Source: Arthrobacter sp. PsM3 (GTDB lineage Bacteria; Actinomycetota; Actinomycetes; Actinomycetales; Micrococcaceae). Taken from it: 64,000 bases of DNA. Below the pieces are notes generated by a model that was not told where the DNA came from, searched no databases, and saw only the letters and a list, made by a program, of their open reading frames with translations. The stretch lies in the NCBI RefSeq assembly GCF_030433895.1, contig NZ_JARUXE010000012.1, positions 1-64,000 of the forward strand. The letters are read 5' to 3'. Each line of letters starts with the position of its first letter. Within the stretch, counting starts at the first letter, position 1. Shown here one piece after another: positions 17,702-27,712 of the stretch. A program made the position numbers and the translations under genes.

Positions 17702-17916
17702 TTTTGTGGTCACTCCTGTTTCTGAAACGGGGTCGAGCCCGGCGTTCTGCACCCGTGGGGCGGGCCGTACTAGGGGGTTCTAAAAGGACAGGATCCGGAC
17801 GCGGAGAGAGGGGCCACGCAGATCGAGTACCTGTTTATTGTGCCAGATCAGCGGCGGGATTTCGACTTGACACCCCCGGGCCCCTTGTTTCCCGGCCCTT
17901 CCCGGCCCGGGGTGGC

Positions 17917-18354
17917 TCAGGAAGTCCAGACGTAGAGGCCGGATTTGCTGGCCGGGTCGACGCCGGCAGCCAGTTCAGCGAGCTGCCGGACGTACCGGGC
18001 GGCCTGCTCCACACCGAAGGGCATGTCCTCCTCCGCGGCCCAGCTTTCCGCGACATCAGCCAGGACGTCGCCGTCCCCTTCGGTCTCATAGCTGAGCAGC
18101 TCGGCCAGGGCACGGACCATCGCGGGCGGGACCCCCAGGAGGGAGTCGCTGGCGACATCGACCATGGCGAGCTCGTAGTCGGCGCCCGCGGCGTGGACGG
18201 CAGTTCCGGCGAGGTCGCCCAGCCGCTCGACTTCGAAGTCGCTGATATCCGCAATCCGGACAGCCCCGGGGGCAGCGGCAGCACCGCCGTCGAGGGCTGC
18301 GGCACGCTTGAGGGCTTCATCGTGGGTGGAGACAAAGATTTCGGTGAATCCCAT
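17917..18354 (-). CDS. Hypothetical acidic protein
   Basis: I do not recognise this 145-residue protein. It begins MGFTEIFVSTHDEALKRAAAL, is acidic and alanine-rich, has no signal peptide or membrane helix, and shows no cysteine or metal motif. GGACGAG precedes the ATG at 18354. The body (VERLGDLAGTAVHAAG ... LLSYETEGDGDVLADVAESWAAEEDMPF) looks soluble and well structured, and codon bias matches its neighbours, so it is probably real. In frame, the reading continues upstream through the GGACAT repeats, but that part is not protein-like. Confidence 0.6.
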   Translation of the reverse strand: MGFTEIFVSTHDEALKRAAALDGGAAAAPGAVRIADISDFEVERLGDLAGTAVHAAGADYELAMVDVASDSLLGVPPAMVRALAELLSYETEGDGDVLADVAESWAAEEDMPFGVEQAARYVRQLAELAAGVDPASKSGLYVWTS

Positions 18355-18440
18355 GGAGCTCGTCCTTTTGTGTCTGGCGGCGCTGGTCCGCTGTTTTCGG
18401 CGTCGCTTCAGCCTAGCCGCTTGGGCCCGGCCGCGCCCCG

Positions 18441-18679
18441 GCTGGACATGCCCTCCCCTGACCGCGGCCAATGGACATAACGCCACTATGTCCACTCCTG
18501 GCCTCGACCGGCGGACATGCCCCACGGAGCTGTCAGCGAAGAGTGGACATGTCGTGTGCCAATCCCGGTAGCACCCTGCCTCACTCGCCCCGGCCCGCTG
18601 GACATGCCCTCCACTGGCCTGCGCGAGTGGACATAAGGCCACTATGTCCATCCGCTACAGCCTGCGCTGGGCATGTCCC
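18441..18679. repeat. Intergenic array of GGACAT/ATGTCC palindromic repeats
   Basis: In 239 bp, GGACAT occurs six times (18444, 18473, 18513, 18545, 18600, 18629) and its complement ATGTCC three times (18488, 18644, 18673). Two near-identical hairpins, TGGACATA-N7-TATGTCCA, sit at 18472-18494 and 18628-18650. The 55 bp at 18441-18495 recur at 18597-18651, exactly 156 bp away, with about 84% identity. The 378-nt gap between the hypothetical gene and the VOC gene holds nothing else. I know of no named element for it; it resembles a REP-like or duplicated regulatory repeat. Confidence 0.8.
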
Positions 18680-18732
18680 TTGAGACCCGGCCGACGGATT
18701 CCAGCAGGGCGGGCGCCGGGGACGGCGGGCGT

Positions 18733-19608
18733 TCAGCGGACGGCGACGCGGATCCGGTTGCGCCACGGGTCCTCGAAGCGCAGTTCGGCTCCGGTGTGGT
18801 GGGACTGGACTCCGGCGGTCCTGAGGCGGTCGGCGAGGGCGCCGATGTCGTCTCCGGCCGGCACTTCGATCAGCACCTCGCCAAGTCCCAGGGTGTCGCG
18901 GCGCGGGCCGGCGCCGCGGCTGTTCCAGACGTTCATGGCCATGTGGTGGTGGTAGCCGCCTGCCGAGACGAACAGGGCCTGGCCGTGCCAGCCCGCGGTC
19001 TTCTCGAAGCCAAGGGTTCCGACATAGAAGTCCTGGGCGGACGCGACGTCGCCGACCTGGAGGTGGACGTGGCCGACGCCGGCCTCGGCCTCGCGCTGCC
19101 CGCTGACGGATTCCTCGGTCAGGAACTGTTCGAGGTAGCGCTGCGGCGGCAGGGCCAGGCTGTCCATGACGACGTTCTTGCCGTCCCAGGACCAGGCGTC
19201 ACGGGGACGGTCCCAGTAGAGCTCGATGCCGTTGCCCTCGGGATCGTTGAAGTAGAACGCTTCGCTGACGAGGTGGTCGGCGCTGCCGGTGAAGGACTGC
19301 GGTTCGTACTGCGCCGCGCTGGCGACAGTGGCGGCGAGGGAGGACTGGTCACCGAAGAGCAGTGCCGTGTGGAAGAGGCCGGCCTCGCCGCGGGACGGGA
19401 CGCTCAGCCCCGGCGCCGGCGCGAGGTGGACCAGCGGCTTCTGCCGGCGCCCGAGGTAGAGCCCGCCGTCCTGCTCCGCCACGATGTCGAGGCCCAGTGC
19501 GCGCTGGTAGTAGTCCGTCATGACCTTCATGTCGCCGACCTTGAGCATCACGGTGCCCATGGTGAGTTCGGCGGGAAGAAGATCCCGGGTGCTGGTTTCT
19601 GCAGTCAT
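18733..19608 (-). CDS. VOC-family ring-cleaving dioxygenase (CatE-like)
   Basis: This 291-residue protein has four beta-alpha-beta-beta-beta modules. Histidines at FHTALLF (module 2) and GHVHLQV (module 3) and the Glu of GIELYWDRP (end of module 2) are the likely metal ligands, the same arrangement as in Bacillus CatE-type catechol or hydroquinone 2,3-dioxygenases as I recall them; the YHHHMAMNVW segment is also shared. It would open dihydroxylated aromatic rings with O2. I chose ATG 19608 for its GGAGCG site. A perfect palindrome 60 bp upstream suggests control by a MarR-type regulator sensing quinones or catechols. The substrate is unknown. Confidence 0.75.
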   Translation of the reverse strand: MTAETSTRDLLPAELTMGTVMLKVGDMKVMTDYYQRALGLDIVAEQDGGLYLGRRQKPLVHLAPAPGLSVPSRGEAGLFHTALLFGDQSSLAATVASAAQYEPQSFTGSADHLVSEAFYFNDPEGNGIELYWDRPRDAWSWDGKNVVMDSLALPPQRYLEQFLTEESVSGQREAEAGVGHVHLQVGDVASAQDFYVGTLGFEKTAGWHGQALFVSAGGYHHHMAMNVWNSRGAGPRRDTLGLGEVLIEVPAGDDIGALADRLRTAGVQSHHTGAELRFEDPWRNRIRVAVR

Positions 19609-19668
19609 GTGATCGCTCCGGGGCTTGGCGGCCATCGACCTTCGATGACCTCATACAGGGTAAATTAC

Positions 19669-19680
19669 TTGAAGCTTCAA
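19669..19680. promoter_or_regulatory. Candidate MarR-type operator upstream of the VOC dioxygenase
   Basis: TTGAAGCTTCAA is a perfect 12-bp palindrome in an AT-rich patch (TAAATTAC before, TTTATTCC after) 61 bp before the dioxygenase start. TTGAA-N2-TTCAA cores are typical of MarR-family sites. No MarR gene is in the window. Confidence 0.45.
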
Positions 19681-19707
19681 TTTATTCCTCATGAAGCCGG
19701 AGTGGCC

Positions 19708-20790
19708 CTACCGGACCAGTTCCCCGCGCAGCACGATGTTCCGCAGCTCCCGCAGGGTGGCCAGGTTGCGGCGCGGATCCTCTGCGCAGACCAGCACGTC
19801 GGCGCTGGCACCGTCGGTGATGCCGCCCGCCCCCAACCAGGCCCGGGCAGCCCAGGAGCCGGCATCGAGGGCTGCCGTCGCAGGGAGCCCGGCGGCGTGC
19901 AGCGCCTGGAGTTCGTCGACGATGCGCCCGTGCCTGATGACGCTGCCGGCGTCCGTCCCGGCGTAGATGGTGACTCCGGCTTCGAAGGCCGCCAGGACAC
20001 GTTCCGCCCGGCCCTCCCAGAGGGAGCGCATGTGCGCCGCGTAGCGGGGGAACTTCGCTTCCGCCTGCGCGGCGATGCCGGGGAACGTGGCGATGTTGAT
20101 GAGCGTGGGGACGATCGGAACACCCTGTTCGACGAAACGCGCCAGATGCCGCGGGCGCAGGCCGGTCGCGTGCTCGATGCAGTCGATGCCGGCGTCGAGC
20201 ATGTCGTCCAGGGTGTCTTCGGCGAAGCAGTGCGCGGTGACCCGGGCACCTTCGTCGTGGGCGGCCTCGATGGCATGTTTCAGCACCCCGGCGGGGAAGC
20301 TCGCGGCGAGGTCGCCGGCGTCGCGGTCGATCCAGTCCCCCACGAGTTTGACCCAGCCGTCACCGGCCCGCGCCTGCTTGCGCACGGCCTCCACCAGATT
20401 CTCCGGCTCCACCTCGACGGCGAAACCGCGGAGGTACCGCCGGGTCCGGGCGATATGCCGGCCCGAGCGGATGATGCGGGGCAGGTCCGCGCGGTGCTGG
20501 ATCCAGCGGGTGTCGTGGACGGCACCGGCATCGCGGACAAGGAGGGTTCCGGCGTCGCGGTCGGTCATGGCTTGTTCTTCCGCCAGCTCCTCCGGGACGT
20601 CCCCGCCGGGGCCAAGCCCGATGTGGCAGTGCGCGTCGACCAGTCCGGGGATGACCCAGCCGTCCAGGACCTGGTCCGGGGCGGCGGCGGGCCGCTGGAA
20701 GGTCAGGACCCCGCCGACGGACCACAATCCGTGGTGCTCCCTGTCGGGTCCGGTGAGGACGGTGCCGGTGAACTCGATGATGCTGGTCAT
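19708..20790 (-). CDS. Amidohydrolase family protein (imidazolonepropionase-like)
   Basis: The 360-residue TIM-barrel metal-dependent hydrolase shows the expected ligands in order: HCHIG (HxH, near residue 54), a Lys in GWVKLVGDW, His in TAHCF, His in CIEHATG and Asp in AGTDAGS. The N-terminal strand region and the return of the chain to a small beta domain (SADVLVCAEDPRRNL) match composite-domain amidohydrolases. Substrates in this group range from imidazolonepropionate to prolyl dipeptides, and the absence of hut genes nearby argues against histidine breakdown. It lies 3 nt after the acetyltransferase gene, so they form an operon. Confidence 0.75.
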   Translation of the reverse strand: MTSIIEFTGTVLTGPDREHHGLWSVGGVLTFQRPAAAPDQVLDGWVIPGLVDAHCHIGLGPGGDVPEELAEEQAMTDRDAGTLLVRDAGAVHDTRWIQHRADLPRIIRSGRHIARTRRYLRGFAVEVEPENLVEAVRKQARAGDGWVKLVGDWIDRDAGDLAASFPAGVLKHAIEAAHDEGARVTAHCFAEDTLDDMLDAGIDCIEHATGLRPRHLARFVEQGVPIVPTLINIATFPGIAAQAEAKFPRYAAHMRSLWEGRAERVLAAFEAGVTIYAGTDAGSVIRHGRIVDELQALHAAGLPATAALDAGSWAARAWLGAGGITDGASADVLVCAEDPRRNLATLRELRNIVLRGELVR

Positions 20791-20793
20791 GGC

Positions 20794-21288
20794 TTAAAGC
20801 CTAATCCGCATCGCGAGCCGCCGGCCCAGCGCATCCAGCCCCAGCTCCGCTTCGTGGGACCTAACGGCGGCCAGCGCGGGCCCGGGCTCGGCGGGTTCCT
20901 CGAAGCCGCAGCTCGCGTAAAACGGCGCATTGAACGGAATCCCCGCGAAGGTGCGAAGCGTCATCGATTGATAGCCGCGGTCCCGGGCCGCGCCGATGGC
21001 GGCCTCCACCAGCGACCGTCCAAGCCCGCGCCCGGCAGCGTCGGGATGCACGGAGAGTTGTTCCAGGTGGGGCTGGCCGCCGACCTCATCGACGCGGGCA
21101 AACCCCACGGGCGGGTTTCCGGCGACCAGGATAAAGAGCGGAACACCCGTTGCCGGCAACTCCGGGAGCACCCGGTGTCCCAGCTCGGCTTCGAGGAGGC
21201 GGTCAGCCGCCGCTTCAACAGCCGGCAGGGCCGCGAGGTCTTCCGGCGCCGCCTCCCTGATGCGGGGCCCGGCCCTGGACGGCGTCAC
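20794..21288 (-). CDS. GNAT-family N-acetyltransferase
   Basis: This protein of about 164 residues has the GNAT fold: the acetyl-CoA loop RGLGRSLVEAA after LSVHPDAAG, and a late strand with FYASCGF. The family moves acetyl groups from acetyl-CoA to amines; the acceptor here is unknown. GTG 21288 gives a start just before the conserved IREAAPEDLAAL strand; ATG 21327 would add 13 residues. The gene diverges from the thiC riboswitch and is followed 3 nt later by the amidohydrolase. Confidence 0.7.
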   Translation of the reverse strand: MTPSRAGPRIREAAPEDLAALPAVEAAADRLLEAELGHRVLPELPATGVPLFILVAGNPPVGFARVDEVGGQPHLEQLSVHPDAAGRGLGRSLVEAAIGAARDRGYQSMTLRTFAGIPFNAPFYASCGFEEPAEPGPALAAVRSHEAELGLDALGRRLAMRIRL

Positions 21289-21314
21289 GATGCCACGGTA
21301 ACACCGGGCCGTGA

Positions 21315-23303
<1,989 letters not shown>

Positions 23304-23347
23304 GAGGGCGGACCGCACCGGGCGGAGCAGGGCGGCCCCGCACCCGT

Positions 23348-24097
23348 TTAGGAGGCGTGGGCGTGCTGCTGCCGACCGACGTCGGCGATGAACGCCCGGA
23401 TGAGCCGGTTGCCCTCTGCTGAATCCTGGGGCCGGTGCCCGCCCGCCGCGGTGCGGTGCAGGGCGCCGGTCTCACGCAGGTAGCCTGCGATCTCCTCATA
23501 CAACGGCTCCCAGCCGCCGGTCAGGACCAGCGTCGGGACGCCGGGAACGATCTGCAGCGGGGCTTCCCAGGGCGGAGCCTGCAGCCGCAGGCGGCGCGCC
23601 TCCCGCTGGTCCTCCGGACTGGGCGCACCCAGGGTCGCTTGTGCCGGGGTATGGGCCGCGAACACCCGGCGCACGAATTCGCGGTGGAAATCCTCATCGC
23701 TCAGGTGGTGGCGGACTTCGAAGAGCGGCTGCATCAAGGCGCGGTGCGCGGCTGTGGCCGGCTGGTCCGCGGTGAGCGAAAGGCAGGCCGGTTCCACGAG
23801 GGTCAGGGAGTGCACCAGGTCCGGGCGTTCGACGGCGGCCATCATCGCGGAGATGGCCCCCTGCGAATGGGCCACGACGTGGCCGCCGGCCCGGCTGCGG
23901 CCGTCGTCGGACAGGGCGCGGAGGACAATGGCGGCGTCGGCAGCGAAGTCCGTCTCCAGCGGCTCGGCGACGGGGTCATAACCGTGGCGGCGCAGGAACA
24001 GCGCGTCGTAGTTCAGCGCCATTCCGTGCTGTTTCGGCCACGCGGCAGCGCCGAAGCTGCCGGCCCCGTGGACGAATACTACGCGCTGCTTGTACAT
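23348..24097 (-). CDS. Alpha/beta-hydrolase
   Basis: The 249-residue protein begins MYKQRVVFVHGAGSFG (oxyanion-hole HGAG), has the nucleophile Ser in AHSQGAIS near residue 99, and a C-terminal His in AAGGHRPQDS. This is an intact hydrolase-fold serine enzyme of unspecified substrate, presumably an esterase or lactonase; no lid domain of a known subfamily is clear. It is convergent with thiC and lies 58 nt after the ffh stop on its own strand. There is no signal peptide. Confidence 0.75.
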   Translation of the reverse strand: MYKQRVVFVHGAGSFGAAAWPKQHGMALNYDALFLRRHGYDPVAEPLETDFAADAAIVLRALSDDGRSRAGGHVVAHSQGAISAMMAAVERPDLVHSLTLVEPACLSLTADQPATAAHRALMQPLFEVRHHLSDEDFHREFVRRVFAAHTPAQATLGAPSPEDQREARRLRLQAPPWEAPLQIVPGVPTLVLTGGWEPLYEEIAGYLRETGALHRTAAGGHRPQDSAEGNRLIRAFIADVGRQQHAHAS

Positions 24098-24155
24098 GGT
24101 CTAACCCTATGACACCGGCCCGGCAACGGGCCGCCGACATTTCGGCCGAAGGGCC

Positions 24156-25742
24156 CTATTTGCCGCCGCCGAGGAACTTGTCGAAGCCCTTGGGCAGGTT
24201 CAGCTGGGACGGATCGAAGTCGCCGCCCTGCTGCCCGAACGCGGCACCGGTCGGAAGGGCCTTGGCGCCTTCGGCCCGGCGGGCCTGGGCATCCTTGAGC
24301 TCCTGTGCCGCCTTGGCCGGGTTGCCGGAGCGGGCCTTCTTCTTGGGTGCGCTCTTGGCGCCCTTGCGGGCCCCTCCGCCGCCCATGCCCGGCATTCCCG
24401 GCATCCCGGGCATGCCTCCGCCGGCAGCCATCTTCTTCATCATCTTTTGGGCCTGGGCAAAACGTTCCAGCAGGCCGTTGACCTCGGAGACATGCACACC
24501 GGAGCCGCGGGCAATCCTGGCCCGGCGGGAACCGTTGATGATTTTGGGGGCGACGCGTTCATGCGGGGTCATGGAGCGCACGATCGCCTCGACGCGGTCA
24601 ATTTCACGCTCGTCGAACTGCTCGAGCTGCTGCCGGATGTTCTGCGCTCCGGGCATCATCATGAGCATCTTCTTCATGGAACCCATGTTGCGGATCTGCT
24701 GCATCTGGGAGAGGAAGTCCTCCAGGGTGAAGTCTTCCTGGTCGGCGAATTTCTTCGCCATCCGGGCAGCCTCGTCCTTGTCCCAGGACTTCTCCGCCTG
24801 CTCGATCAGGGTGAGCACGTCACCGAGGTCGAGGATGCGTGAGGCCATGCGGTCCGGGTGGAAGAGCTCGAAGTCGTCCAGGCCTTCGCCGGTGGACGCG
24901 AACATCACGGGTTTGCCGGTGACGGACGAGACGGAGAGCGCGGCACCGCCGCGGGCGTCGCCGTCGAGCTTGGAGAGCACGATGCCGGTGAAGTTGACGC
25001 CTTCGTCGAAGGCCATGGCCGTGTTGACAGCGTCCTGGCCGATCATGGCGTCCACCACGAACAGCACTTCGTTCGGAACGATGGCGCGGCGGATCTGGCG
25101 CGCCTGTTCCATCATCTCGGCGTCCACGCCGGTCCGGCCGGCGGTGTCAACGATCACGACGTCGTGCAGGGTGCGGCGGGCTTCCTCGACGCCGGCGCGG
25201 GCGACCGCGACCGGGTCGCCGGCCGGGTGGTCCAGTTCGGTGGAGGTGGCGCCCGGGTGCGGGGCGAAGACGGGTACGCCGGCGCGCTGGCCGACGACCT
25301 GGAGCTGGGTCACGGCATTGGGTCGCTGCAGGTCGCAGGCCACCAGCATGGGGCTGTGGCCCTGCGCCTTGAGGTACTTGGAGAGCTTGCCCGCCAGGGT
25401 CGTTTTGCCGGCGCCCTGGAGGCCGGCGAGCATGATGATGGTGGGCCCGGTCTTGGCCAGCCGGATCCGGCGGGTCTCGCCGCCGAGGATCTCCACGAGC
25501 TCCTCGTTGACGATTTTCACGATCTGCTGGCCCGGGTTCAGTGCGGCGGCGACCTCGGCGCCGAGGGCACGCTCGCGCACGCGTCCGGTGAATTCGCGGA
25601 CGACGGACACGGCGACATCGGCGTCCAGGAGGGCACGCCGGATTTCGCGGACCGTGGCATCAACATCCGCCTCGGTCAGGCGGCCCTTGCCACGGAGATT
25701 CTTGAAGGTTGCTGTCAACCGGTCAGAGAGTGAATTGAACAC
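24156..25742 (-). CDS. ffh: Signal recognition particle protein Ffh
   Basis: Ffh binds signal sequences and 4.5S RNA and docks with FtsY to bring ribosomes to the membrane. The 528-residue protein has the N domain, the GTPase (P-loop LQGAGKTTLAGKL near residue 105, DTAGRTGVD, TKLDG-like SKLDGDARGG) and a methionine-rich M domain (about residues 325-460, with MKKMLMMMPGAQ and GSGVHVSEVN). A Gly/Lys-rich C-terminal tail is usual in actinobacteria. The start is GTG 25742. Its partner ftsY lies 5 kb to the right on the same strand, with inserted genes between. Confidence 0.96.
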   Translation of the reverse strand: MFNSLSDRLTATFKNLRGKGRLTEADVDATVREIRRALLDADVAVSVVREFTGRVRERALGAEVAAALNPGQQIVKIVNEELVEILGGETRRIRLAKTGPTIIMLAGLQGAGKTTLAGKLSKYLKAQGHSPMLVACDLQRPNAVTQLQVVGQRAGVPVFAPHPGATSTELDHPAGDPVAVARAGVEEARRTLHDVVIVDTAGRTGVDAEMMEQARQIRRAIVPNEVLFVVDAMIGQDAVNTAMAFDEGVNFTGIVLSKLDGDARGGAALSVSSVTGKPVMFASTGEGLDDFELFHPDRMASRILDLGDVLTLIEQAEKSWDKDEAARMAKKFADQEDFTLEDFLSQMQQIRNMGSMKKMLMMMPGAQNIRQQLEQFDEREIDRVEAIVRSMTPHERVAPKIINGSRRARIARGSGVHVSEVNGLLERFAQAQKMMKKMAAGGGMPGMPGMPGMGGGGARKGAKSAPKKKARSGNPAKAAQELKDAQARRAEGAKALPTGAAFGQQGGDFDPSQLNLPKGFDKFLGGGK

Positions 25743-25894
25743 GCGCCGTGCACTTCTTTCAGTGGATCTGCGGATGGCGGCCGGTCCGGCACGCCAGCGT
25801 CGCGACTGATGTTCGCCTGAACGAACCGTCTCGACAACGGGACTCGACTATCTAGGGTACCAAGACGCGCCTTCAAGATGGCATGCTGACTTAG

Positions 25895-27283
25895 GTGACC
25901 AGCCAAACAACTGTGAAAACCCTGCTCATCCTTGGCGCCTCGGGCGACCTCACCGGACGGCTCCTGCTGCCGGGCCTTGCCCGGCTCGTGTCCCGGGGAC
26001 GCGCCGCCGGACTGACCCTGGTGGGCGCCGGGTCGGACGACTGGACCCCGGATCAATGGCTGGAACGCGTTGAGGAGTCCTTCGCCGACGCCAACTCCCA
26101 GGCCGAAGCCTATGGCCGGCGGGAACTGAAACGGATCCGCGAAACCACCAGCTACCACCGGCTCGACGTCACGGCCGAGGGGCAGCTGGCCGGACTGCTG
26201 GCGGAGCTGGAGGGGCCGGTGGCCGTGTATTTCGCCCTGCCGCCGCGCGTCAGCCAGCTGGCCTGCGAGGCGCTGGCTCCCGGCCAGGTGCCCGCCGGGA
26301 CCCGGCTGGTCATGGAGAAACCCTTTGGTTCCAGCGAGGAGTCCGCCCGGCACCTCAACCACACCCTGGCCGCCCTGGTCCCGGAGGACCATATCCACCG
26401 GGTGGACCACTTCCTGGGCAAGGCGACGGTGCTGAACATCCTTGGCCTGCGCTTCGCCAACACCTTCCTGGAGCCGGTGTGGAACCGGAACCATATCGAA
26501 AAGGTCGAGATCGTCTTCGACGAGGACCTCGCGCTGGAGGGGCGGGCCCGCTATTACGACGGCGCCGGAGCCCTGCGTGACATGATCCAGAGCCACCTGT
26601 TGCAGATCATGGCCCTGATGGCGATCGAGCCGCCCGCCTCGGTGGACGAACGGGACCTCCGCGACGCCGTGGCCACGGTGCTGCGGGCCAGCAGCATCAA
26701 GGCGCCCTACGCCAAGAGCACGCGCCGCGCCCGGTACACCGCGGGATCCATCGGCGGCCGCAAGGTTCCGGACTACGCCAAGGAGGAAGGCGTCGACGCG
26801 GCCCGCGGCACCGAGACGCTGGCCGAGGTCGAAGTGGAGATCAACAACTGGCGCTGGCAGGGCGTGCCGTTCATCCTGCGTTCCGGCAAGGCCCTGGGCA
26901 CCAAACGCAAGGAAGCCGTGGTGACCTTCCGGCCGGTACCGCACCTGCCGAGGGGCTTTACCGGGGTGGACTTCCCCAACCAGCTCCGGATCGGCTTCGG
27001 ACCGGACACCCTGCAGTTCGACGTTGACGTGAACGGCCCCGGCGAGGTCCTGAGCCTGGACCGCGCGACCTTGAAGGCCGAGCTCAGCGCCTCCGAACTG
27101 CTGCCGTACGGGGAGGTCCTCGAGGGCGTCCTGACCGGCGATCCCCTTCTCTCGGTCCGCGCCGATACTGCGGAAGACTGCTGGCGGATCCTGGAGCCCG
27201 TCCTCAAGGCCTGGGCCCGGGACAGCGCGCCGCTGGAGGAGTACGCCGCCGGAAGCGCCGGGCCGGACGGCTGGCCGCGCTGA
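25895..27283 (+). CDS. zwf: Glucose-6-phosphate dehydrogenase family protein
   Basis: The first enzyme of the pentose phosphate pathway oxidises glucose 6-phosphate to 6-phosphogluconolactone with NAD(P)+. The 462-residue protein has the N-terminal dinucleotide fold (LLILGASGDLTGRLL, residues about 8-22), the EKPFG segment and the active-site RVDHFLGK. It is slightly shorter than the usual 480-515. It stands alone, without opcA, pgl, tal or gnd, so it may be a second copy or have a changed substrate. GTG 25895 has almost no ribosome site. The gene diverges from ffh and ends at a strong terminator. Confidence 0.85.
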   Translation: MTSQTTVKTLLILGASGDLTGRLLLPGLARLVSRGRAAGLTLVGAGSDDWTPDQWLERVEESFADANSQAEAYGRRELKRIRETTSYHRLDVTAEGQLAGLLAELEGPVAVYFALPPRVSQLACEALAPGQVPAGTRLVMEKPFGSSEESARHLNHTLAALVPEDHIHRVDHFLGKATVLNILGLRFANTFLEPVWNRNHIEKVEIVFDEDLALEGRARYYDGAGALRDMIQSHLLQIMALMAIEPPASVDERDLRDAVATVLRASSIKAPYAKSTRRARYTAGSIGGRKVPDYAKEEGVDAARGTETLAEVEVEINNWRWQGVPFILRSGKALGTKRKEAVVTFRPVPHLPRGFTGVDFPNQLRIGFGPDTLQFDVDVNGPGEVLSLDRATLKAELSASELLPYGEVLEGVLTGDPLLSVRADTAEDCWRILEPVLKAWARDSAPLEEYAAGSAGPDGWPR

Positions 27284-27314
27284 CCGGCGCTTCCGGCGGG
27301 TGGTCCGCAGACGA

Positions 27315-27362
27315 CACCAAGGCGGGCCGGGAACCCTTTCAGGTACCCGGCCCGCCTTGGTG
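27315..27362. terminator. Bidirectional terminator between zwf and glnB
   Basis: A perfect 17-bp stem (27315-27331 with 27346-27362) around a 14-nt loop lies between the two converging genes. A short TTTG follows on the + strand. Confidence 0.8.
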
Positions 27363-27373
27363 TTTGAAGCTGC

Positions 27374-27712
27374 TTAGATGGCGGCTGATCCGCGTTCGCC
27401 GGTGCGGACCCGCACCGCCTCGAACACATCCATCGTCCAGACCTTGCCGTCGCCGGCCCGGCCGGTGTTCGAACTGGCGATGATGACATCCAGGATGTCG
27501 TCCGCCTGTTCATCGGTGGCCAGGACCTCTACCCGGATCTTGGGGAGCAGGTCCACGTTGTACTCGGCGCCGCGGTACACCTCGGTGTAGCCCCGCTGCC
27601 TGCCGTAGCCGCTGGCTGCGCTGACCGTGAGGCCCTGCACGCCGTAGGCTTCGAGGCCCTCGCGGATGGTGTCGAGCTTTTCCGGCCGGACGATTGCTGT
27701 GATCAGTTTCAT
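27374..27712 (-). CDS. glnB: Nitrogen regulatory protein P-II
   Basis: PII reports nitrogen and energy state by binding 2-oxoglutarate and ATP/ADP. The 112-residue protein shows the full T-loop with Tyr51 in EVYRGAEYNVDLLPK, the residue that is adenylylated in actinobacterial GlnK, and the B-loop in SSNTGRAGDGKVW. Its start overlaps the amt stop by 4 nt (ATGA). In Streptomyces and Corynebacterium amt-glnK-glnD is the usual order; here the operon ends at a terminator with no glnD. Confidence 0.95.
   Translation of the reverse strand: MKLITAIVRPEKLDTIREGLEAYGVQGLTVSAASGYGRQRGYTEVYRGAEYNVDLLPKIRVEVLATDEQADDILDVIIASSNTGRAGDGKVWTMDVFEAVRVRTGERGSAAI

Noticed and set aside
18441..18679. CRISPR array in the GGACAT repeat region
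   Set aside because: Repeats are 6-23 nt, in both orientations, with uneven gaps and no cas genes nearby; only two hairpin units exist.
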